DNA from: Methylococcales bacterium
GTDB lineage: Bacteria; Pseudomonadota; Gammaproteobacteria; Methylococcales; Methylomonadaceae
Direction of reading: 5' to 3'
Assembly (NCBI GenBank): GCA_028712795.1
Contig: JAQTPT010000008.1
Coordinates: forward strand, 25,505-89,504
DNA length: 64,000 bases
The notes beneath the pieces were generated by a model. The model saw only the letters and a list, made by a program, of their open reading frames with translations. It was not told the origin of the DNA and ran no database searches. Shown here piece after piece: positions 58,724-64,000 of the stretch; within the stretch, counting starts at the first letter, position 1; each line of letters starts with the position of its first letter. A program made the translations under genes and the position numbers.

Positions 58724-60226
58724 ATGTACGAACATTTAGAAACCGCCGAAAACAGAGAAAACCTGAAACGTGTCGTCGTTGATCCTGTCTCTCGCGTCGA
58801 AGGGCATGGCAAAGTCACTTTATTGCTGGACGCAGACAATAAAATCCAGCAAGCCAGACTGCATATCGTAGAGTTTCGAGGCTTTGAGCGCTTCATTCAA
58901 GGCAGGCCCTATTGGGAGTTGCCGGTGCTAGTGCAGCGTTTATGCGGCATTTGCCCCGTCAGCCATCATTTAGCCGCAGCCAAAGCCATAGACCAACTGG
59001 TCGGCATTGATCCTGAGAACTTACCCGTTTCAGCGGACAAATTGAGACGGCTGCTGCATTTTGGGCAACTATTTCAATCCCACTCGCTGCATTTCTTTCA
59101 TTTAGCCAGCCCTGATTTATTGTTTGGTTTTGAAAGCGACATCAGCAAGCGTTCCATAATTGCCATACTGGGTGAATTTCCAGAACTTGGTCTGCAGGGC
59201 GTAAAGATGCGCAAATACGGGCAGGAAGTGATTCGCATGGTGTCGGGCAAACGTATTCACGGGACTGGCGCAATTGCGGGCGGCATGAATAAATCGTTGA
59301 CTAAAGCCGAGCGCGACACTTTGCTGGAAGACATAGATCAGATGATCGAGTGGTCTGCCGCATCGGTCAGACTTATCAAAAAAGTGCATTGCTCCAACCT
59401 GCCCTATTACGATGATTTCGCCACCATACGCTCCAATTATCTGAGTTTAACCAAGTCCGATGGCGCATTGGAGCTTTATCACGGCGGCCTGCGCGCCAAA
59501 AATGATAAGGGCGAAACCATCATGGATCATGTCGATTATTGTCAATATAACGATTATATCCATGAAGAAGTCCGCTCATGGACTTACATGAAATTCCCTT
59601 ACCTGTTGTCCATGGGCAAGGAAAATGGCTGGTATCGTGTCGGACCGCTCGCCAGAGTAAACAACTGTGACTACATTGACACACCTTTGGCAGAAGCCGC
59701 CCGCGTCGAATTTAAAGCCCACGGCGAGGAAGAGATGGTGCATAGTACACTTGCGTTTCACTGGGCGCGCTTGATTGAAGCCCTGCATTGCGCCGAAAGC
59801 ATTAAAATCCTGCTCAATGATCCTGACATCATGGGCCATGATTTGGTGGCGCAAGGCGAAAAACGTTATGAAGGCATAGGCGTCATTGAAGCGCCGCGCG
59901 GCACGCTTTTCCATCATTATCAAGTCGATGGGGATGACATGGTTACTAAAGCCAATTTAATTGTCGCGACTACCCACAATAATATGGGGATGAATGAATC
60001 CGTCCGGCAAGTAGCGGCAAAATATTTATCAGGCCGGGAATTGACTGAGCCCTTATTGAATAATCTGGAAGTGGCGATTCGCGCTTACGACCCTTGTTTG
60101 TCCTGCGCAACCCATGCAATGGGAAAAATGCCGTTGCAGCTTGAATTGATTGATGTCGAGGGCAAGCTGATTGATAAACTGGTCAAGCACAGCAGCGGTC
60201 AAATCGAACGAAATAGTAATGGTTAA
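58724..60226 (+). CDS. hoxH: NAD-reducing hydrogenase large subunit HoxH
   Basis: A 500-aa subunit carrying the Ni-Fe(CN)2CO active site. N-terminal ligands are in RLCGICPVSHH, after the motif SRVEGHGKV; C-terminal ligands are in DPCLSCATHAMG. The C-terminal peptide after CATHA (about 35 residues) is what HoxW should remove during maturation. It is the catalytic half of the group 3d enzyme with HoxY. The end overlaps hoxW by 8 bases. Confidence 0.95.
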   Translation: MYEHLETAENRENLKRVVVDPVSRVEGHGKVTLLLDADNKIQQARLHIVEFRGFERFIQGRPYWELPVLVQRLCGICPVSHHLAAAKAIDQLVGIDPENLPVSADKLRRLLHFGQLFQSHSLHFFHLASPDLLFGFESDISKRSIIAILGEFPELGLQGVKMRKYGQEVIRMVSGKRIHGTGAIAGGMNKSLTKAERDTLLEDIDQMIEWSAASVRLIKKVHCSNLPYYDDFATIRSNYLSLTKSDGALELYHGGLRAKNDKGETIMDHVDYCQYNDYIHEEVRSWTYMKFPYLLSMGKENGWYRVGPLARVNNCDYIDTPLAEAARVEFKAHGEEEMVHSTLAFHWARLIEALHCAESIKILLNDPDIMGHDLVAQGEKRYEGIGVIEAPRGTLFHHYQVDGDDMVTKANLIVATTHNNMGMNESVRQVAAKYLSGRELTEPLLNNLEVAIRAYDPCLSCATHAMGKMPLQLELIDVEGKLIDKLVKHSSGQIERNSNG

Positions 60227-60704
60227 AACGGTTCTGTTGTTTGGCTATGGCAATCTCAGTCGTGGCGATGATGCATTGGGGCCGTTATTGCTGGAATACG
60301 TCGAAAGCCACTGCAATCTGGAACAGATTGAAATACTGAGCGACTTTCAGTTGCAAATCGAGCACGCGCTGGACTTAGAAGATAGGTCATTAGTATTATT
60401 TGTTGATGCTTCTGTTTCCTGTGCCGGCGCATTCGACTTTGCCGCGATTGAGCCAAGCAGGGACAAAAGTTATACTACTCACGCCATGAGCCCCGCTGCG
60501 GTATTGGATGTATATCAATCGATAAAAAAACAAATGCCGCCGCCTTGTTTTCTATTGAGCATCAAAGCCGAAAAACTTGAGCTTGGAGAAGGCTTAAGCC
60601 CTCAAGCTAAACACAACCTGGACCAGGCCAGTCATTTTGCAGCACGATTATTGCAGCAACCTGATATTAAAGTTTGGCTGCAACAAGCAAGCCATGGCCG
60701 GTGA
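60219..60704 (+). CDS. hoxW: Hydrogenase maturation endopeptidase HoxW
   Basis: A 161-aa endopeptidase (HybD/HyaD family) that cleaves the C-terminus of HoxH after nickel insertion. The Asp of GYGNLSRGDDALGP and the later Asp/His (VDASVS, THAMSP) match the nickel-binding set. The ATG at 60219 is preferred over an upstream in-frame codon (60171) because it overlaps the hoxH stop. No hyp genes are in the window; they must be elsewhere. Confidence 0.93.
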   Translation: MVKTVLLFGYGNLSRGDDALGPLLLEYVESHCNLEQIEILSDFQLQIEHALDLEDRSLVLFVDASVSCAGAFDFAAIEPSRDKSYTTHAMSPAAVLDVYQSIKKQMPPPCFLLSIKAEKLELGEGLSPQAKHNLDQASHFAARLLQQPDIKVWLQQASHGR

Positions 60705-61004
60705 CATAAAGAGCTATTTGGAATGGGAAATACTACATTTCGTAAAACGACCGGCAACCAATCAAGTTGAATAGCTTCCAATTTAACTTTCTTGAAAATC
60801 CAGACGTGTTGAATTTTTATGAAAAAATAGGTTCGAATCGGTATTAAGCATAAAATATACGCAATTAACAGCAAACCCGTAAATTTCTTATCTTTCATTT
60901 TTGATTGCACTTTCGATGCGTCGAAGATGCGTCCGTCCAGCCTCTAGCGAAGCGGTTTAAAAAATTTAAATCTGATTAAATACACTATGTAAGGAGAACA
61001 CTCC
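60705..61004. other. 300-base intergenic region
   Basis: AT-rich. Contains no defendable gene; a minus-strand frame here overlaps hoxW and is not convincing. A strong ribosome-binding site AAGGAGAAC stands before the next ATG. Confidence 0.5.
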
Positions 61005-62579
61005 ATGAATACAGCCATAAATACAGTCATGAATACAGTATCCACGACAACCCATAAAGAACCTATTCGTAACGGAAACGAATATATCGAAAGCCTTCGC
61101 GGGCGCAAGCTAAAGGTTTTCCTTTTCGGTGAATTAGTTCCGGAGCCGGTGGATCATCCGATGATAAGGCCGTCTATCAATGCACTTGCGGAAACTTACG
61201 ATCTTGCAGTCAACAACCCGGAGCTCGCCACCGCTCTGTCTCCATTCACTGGGGAGCGGGTGAACCGGTTTCTTCACATTGCGCAAAGCCCGGAAGAGCT
61301 AGTCATGCAGAACAAGATGCAACGCCGGCTCGGCCAACTCACTGGAACCTGCTTCCAGCGTTGCGTGGGCATGGACACTCTCAACACGCTGCACTCCGTG
61401 ACCTACGAAATGGATGAAAAAAACGGCACAACTTATCACAGCCGTTTCCTGAATTTCGTGGGCATGGCGCAACGGGCGAACATCGTCATCGCAGGCGCCA
61501 TGACTGATGTTAAAGGAGATCGCAGCAAAACGCCCAGTGAGCAGGCTGATCCAGATCTGTTTGTCCATGTTACCCGCCGGACTGATAAGGGGCTTTACAT
61601 CAAGGGAGCCAAAGGTCACCAGACCGGATGTTTAAACTCGCACTGGCTGGTCGTCATGCCGACCATGCGATTGGGACCCGCTGATCGGGATTACGCGATT
61701 GTCGGCGCACTACCTGTCGATGCGCCCGGTATCACGTACATTTATGGCCGCCAGTCATGCGACACGCGCAGTATGGACGAGGGAGACATCGACGCAGGTA
61801 ATGCCCGCTTCGCCGGCCAAGAAGCGATGATTGTGTTCGATGACGTGTTCATTCCATGGGAACGGGTGTTTATGGACGGCGAAAGCGAATTCGCCTCAAT
61901 GTTGGTGGAAAGGTTCACCTGTTATCACAGACGCAGCTATGTTTGCAAAACAGGCGTTGGGGATGTGCTGATCGGAGCTGCCGCCACTGTCGCGGATTAT
62001 AACGGCGTTGAGAAGGTCTCGCACATTCGCGACAAGCTCGTCGAGATGACACACCTGAATGAAACGATCTATGGCACAGGGGTGGCCGCAAGCTACCAGG
62101 GTGAGCCAATGAAATCGGGCGTATATCTGCCTGACGAGATGCTGGCCAACGTTTGCAAGCATCATGTCACTAAGCTCCCCTACGAAATCGGCCGTCTGGC
62201 TCAAGATCTTGCCGGTGGCCTGGTGGTCACCATGCCGTCGGAAAAAGAATTCCGGCACCCTGAATTGGGGCCGCTAATTGAAAAATATTTAAAAGGCAGG
62301 GCGGAAATATCTACAGAAGACCGGATGCGCATCCTTCGCCTGATTGAGAACATGACTTTGGGCCGCAACGCAGTCGGGTACCTCACTGAATCCTTGCACG
62401 GCGCGGGGTCGCCTCAGGCGCAACGCATCCAGATTTCACGCGCAATGCAAATCGGGTTCAAAAAGCAACTGGCAAAGACGCTTGCGGGTATTGTGCCGGA
62501 TTCGCACGAGGAAGTTGCGGGGGATCTGTCGGCTTACATGGCAAGAGTGTTCGCACCTGTCTCGGGTGACGCTCAATAG
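61005..62579 (+). CDS. 4-hydroxybutyryl-CoA dehydratase-like / HpaB family flavoprotein
   Basis: A 524-aa protein of the 4-hydroxyphenylacetate 3-monooxygenase/4-hydroxybutyryl-CoA dehydratase fold. In Clostridium aminobutyricum the dehydratase binds a [4Fe-4S] cluster with Cys99, Cys103, His292 and Cys299. Here TCFQRC places Cys116 and Cys120, and CYHRRSYVCK places His308 and Cys314. The spacing between the second Cys and the His (188) matches, and Gln118, Tyr312 and Lys315 align with further active-site residues. The only change is one residue less between His and the last Cys. Monooxygenase members lack these ligands. I infer dehydratase-type chemistry on an acyl-CoA; the substrate is unknown. 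It has a GC-richer composition than its neighbours. Confidence 0.72.
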   Translation: MNTAINTVMNTVSTTTHKEPIRNGNEYIESLRGRKLKVFLFGELVPEPVDHPMIRPSINALAETYDLAVNNPELATALSPFTGERVNRFLHIAQSPEELVMQNKMQRRLGQLTGTCFQRCVGMDTLNTLHSVTYEMDEKNGTTYHSRFLNFVGMAQRANIVIAGAMTDVKGDRSKTPSEQADPDLFVHVTRRTDKGLYIKGAKGHQTGCLNSHWLVVMPTMRLGPADRDYAIVGALPVDAPGITYIYGRQSCDTRSMDEGDIDAGNARFAGQEAMIVFDDVFIPWERVFMDGESEFASMLVERFTCYHRRSYVCKTGVGDVLIGAAATVADYNGVEKVSHIRDKLVEMTHLNETIYGTGVAASYQGEPMKSGVYLPDEMLANVCKHHVTKLPYEIGRLAQDLAGGLVVTMPSEKEFRHPELGPLIEKYLKGRAEISTEDRMRILRLIENMTLGRNAVGYLTESLHGAGSPQAQRIQISRAMQIGFKKQLAKTLAGIVPDSHEEVAGDLSAYMARVFAPVSGDAQ

Positions 62580-62732
62580 AGCGCGTAACTAAGGAGGTCG
62601 GCAGACTAAGTTGGTGCTGTGAAATACCCGCCTTTATCTTCGTTTTACTTTGTAAGAATATAGCATAGCGGTTTTGGGATTTAGGGTATGCCGTTTAGTT
62701 ATCTGAATTTGTAAGCACTAACTACTGGCGCG

Positions 62733-63055
62733 ATGAACGGGGGTATGTTGGGCGTACTGATTGGCATGCTGTTCCTCTGAATCCGCTACTGGGCTTTGCC
62801 GTGGGCGCATCAGCAGGCGCGGTTTCAGGCAGCCTTACCGATGTTGGTATCTCTGACCAGTTCATGAAGGAACCGGCAGCCACTATGACGCCCAATAGTT
62901 CGTCACTGTTCGTTCTGCTGAGAAGTGAAACATCTGGGCCCGATAAAGTACTTGAGGAGTTAAAGGGAACTGGCGGAACAATCCTCAAAACATCCCTTTC
63001 CAAGGAGGGAGAAGCCAGACTCCAGGCAGCGTTGGATGGCAATCTAACTTCATAA
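62733..63055 (+). pseudogene. DUF1269 family membrane protein, frameshifted remnant
   Basis: The first frame (ATG at 62733) reads MNGGMLGVLIGMLFL then a stop. In another frame LNPLLGFAVGASAGAVSG follows, then SLTDVGISDQFMKE and VLEELKGTGG, the C-terminal half of DUF1269 proteins. The join is at 62775-62779; removing two bases restores FLNPLL. The N-terminal part of the family is also missing. Confidence 0.7.
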
Positions 63056-63090
63056 CACGTTGGGCCAAGGTAAAGCAAACCCCAACGAAT

Positions 63091-63132
63091 AAGGATAGAT
63101 TGTGTGAGCGTAGCGAACCACAATCTATCCTT
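63091..63132. repeat. Stem-loop AAGGATAGATTGTG/CACAATCTATCCTT
   Basis: A perfect 14-base stem (63091-63104 and 63119-63132) with a 14-base loop lies between the DUF1269 remnant and the transposase remnant. It is possibly an IS or REP-type end. Confidence 0.6.
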
Positions 63133-63195
63133 ACTCGTTAGATCGGATCACTCACCACTGTGATATTTTGGAAACAGGTAATGATTCCTATCGAC

Positions 63196-64000
63196 TTAAG
63201 CAGCGTAAAAAGGAGCTAAAAACAGAATAACCTTACAAACTTGCTGGACATTATTCGACGCTGTTAGGTGGATACTTTTCAACGCTGATTGACACTCACG
63301 GTTCGTCTTAAGGACTTTTGCGGCATTGGCCTTTTCGGGCGTGCAACTGGTCACTCCGTAAACGACTTCGTGAGAGTGTTCACCGGTTTTCTTTTCAATG
63401 GACTCCCGTTCAATCACGAAGGCTTTGCCGACATGGGGGAAATCCAGGTACGAGTTGAGCGCTGTGGTTGTCCAGATTTTGCGGGTTTCGATGCGACCGT
63501 GATCGGGTGGGGCGATGTCGGTGAAGTCCGGCTCTTGCCGGTTCTCGAAGAAAAGGGCACTATCCTGGCGTAACGTGGGCTGGTTATTTTTGACGGTGAA
63601 GTGATACTCGGTCTCGCGATTGACCACATAGTCAGCGAATTTGCGCTGGGTCAGTAATGCGTCGACGGTGATGGTCTTGCCCTGGATAGCGATGGCATCC
63701 AGTAGCGGAATGACCATGCCGATTTCGTTGGTTTGTTTTTGTTCCTCGCTACCGCCTGCTACGGGCAGAGTACCGACTTTTTTTGGGTGTAGCAGGCCTT
63801 GGTCTGATGGCCAACGGCGCTCATGATGTGGGTTTGACGGCCCTCCTTATCTATCGCGTTCTTCATGGTTTTACCGTCTATGGCAAGGCTTTCGTCGTCC
63901 TGTCCATGAACGGCATGCCACTGTTGCAGGGCCAGATCGAGTTGCTCCGGTTCCACGCGGATAAGCACATCACGAAAGATGGATTCACTGGGTACCTGAA
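63196..64000 (-). pseudogene. ISAs1-family transposase, frameshifted and truncated (continues beyond window)
   Basis: Coding from the right edge, PSESIFRDVL, LAIDGKTMKNAIDKEGRQTH and HIMSAVGHQ match the ISAs1 N-terminal part. At an A7 run (about 63778-63784 on the coding strand) the frame is lost; one added A, or a -1 slip at A-AAA-AAG, would continue with VGTLPVAGGSEEQ, then NEIGMVIPLLDAI and DALLTQRKFADYVV. The homology stops near VLKTNRE (~63300), so the C-terminal third is replaced by unrelated sequence. This looks like a dead element. Confidence 0.82.

Noticed and set aside
60632..60910. Minus-strand frame of 92 aa overlapping hoxW
   Set aside because: It overlaps a well-supported gene by 73 bases, its composition is not gene-like and it has no known motif.
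1..64000. CRISPR arrays or tRNA genes
   Set aside because: No regularly spaced direct repeats and no cloverleaf-like sequence were seen on reading; absence is by eye only.

Overview
The window is chromosomal DNA of a gammaproteobacterium. Typical gammaproteobacterial blocks support this: sdhCDAB-sdhE, ffs-dnaX-ybaB-recR, pilBCD-coaE-zapD-yacG, nagZ-phosphoribosyltransferase-methylthioinosine phosphorylase, rsd, djlA and a DUF3301 gene. The gene mix (NAD-reducing Hox hydrogenase, glycogen phosphorylase, a PEP-CTERM-like surface protein, many short palindromic repeats) fits a Methylococcales-type methanotroph or a relative. No methane or methanol oxidation gene lies in the window, so that placement is inference.

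Layout. 1-7.8 kb: a haem-copper oxidase island (subunit II with a fused cytochrome c domain, subunit I, subunit III, a small membrane protein, a tri-haem cytochrome c, then CtaG, SCO and a TDT/TehA-type transporter on the other strand). Subunit I lacks the canonical helix-VI Glu and the K-channel Lys. 7.8-9.2 kb: a gene graveyard with a decayed short-chain dehydrogenase and IS6 and IS21 remnants, which looks like the island border. 9.4-18 kb: ftsH, a glycosyltransferase, rsd, a UPF0182 membrane protein, djlA and purC. 18-21.2 kb: an accessory patch with dispersed palindromic repeats, a DUF2442/DUF4160 pair with a frameshift, two orphan proteins (one resembling an ADP-ribosyltransferase) and a BrnT/BrnA module whose toxin has an in-frame stop.

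21.2-25 kb: the succinate dehydrogenase operon, with both assembly-factor types, SdhE at the end and a 51-residue SDHAF4/DUF1674 protein at the start. 26.3-38 kb: SRP RNA, dnaX-ybaB-recR, HIT protein, YheT hydrolase, trmL, glgP, carboxylesterase, rhomboid protease and a DEAD-box helicase. 38.3-42.8 kb: a PEP-CTERM-like protein and a solitary 1146-residue membrane protein with periplasmic-binding-protein-like segments and an internal duplication; its function is unknown. 43-54 kb: valS, the type IV pilus assembly genes, cell-division and cofactor genes, and purine/methylthio salvage.

54.3-60.7 kb: a NAD+-reducing [NiFe] hydrogenase (hoxF-U-Y-H-W), interrupted between hoxY and hoxH by a palindromic repeat, a toxin-antitoxin pair and a small GDCCVxC cysteine protein. 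61-62.6 kb: a protein carrying the iron-sulfur ligand set of 4-hydroxybutyryl-CoA dehydratase. 62.7-64 kb: a frameshifted DUF1269 remnant and a broken ISAs1-family transposase that runs off the window.

In outline, respiration dominates: the oxidase, the cytochromes, succinate dehydrogenase and the hydrogenase all feed or drain the electron transport chain or the NADH pool. The accessory patches are marked by repeats, IS remnants and decaying toxin-antitoxin modules.
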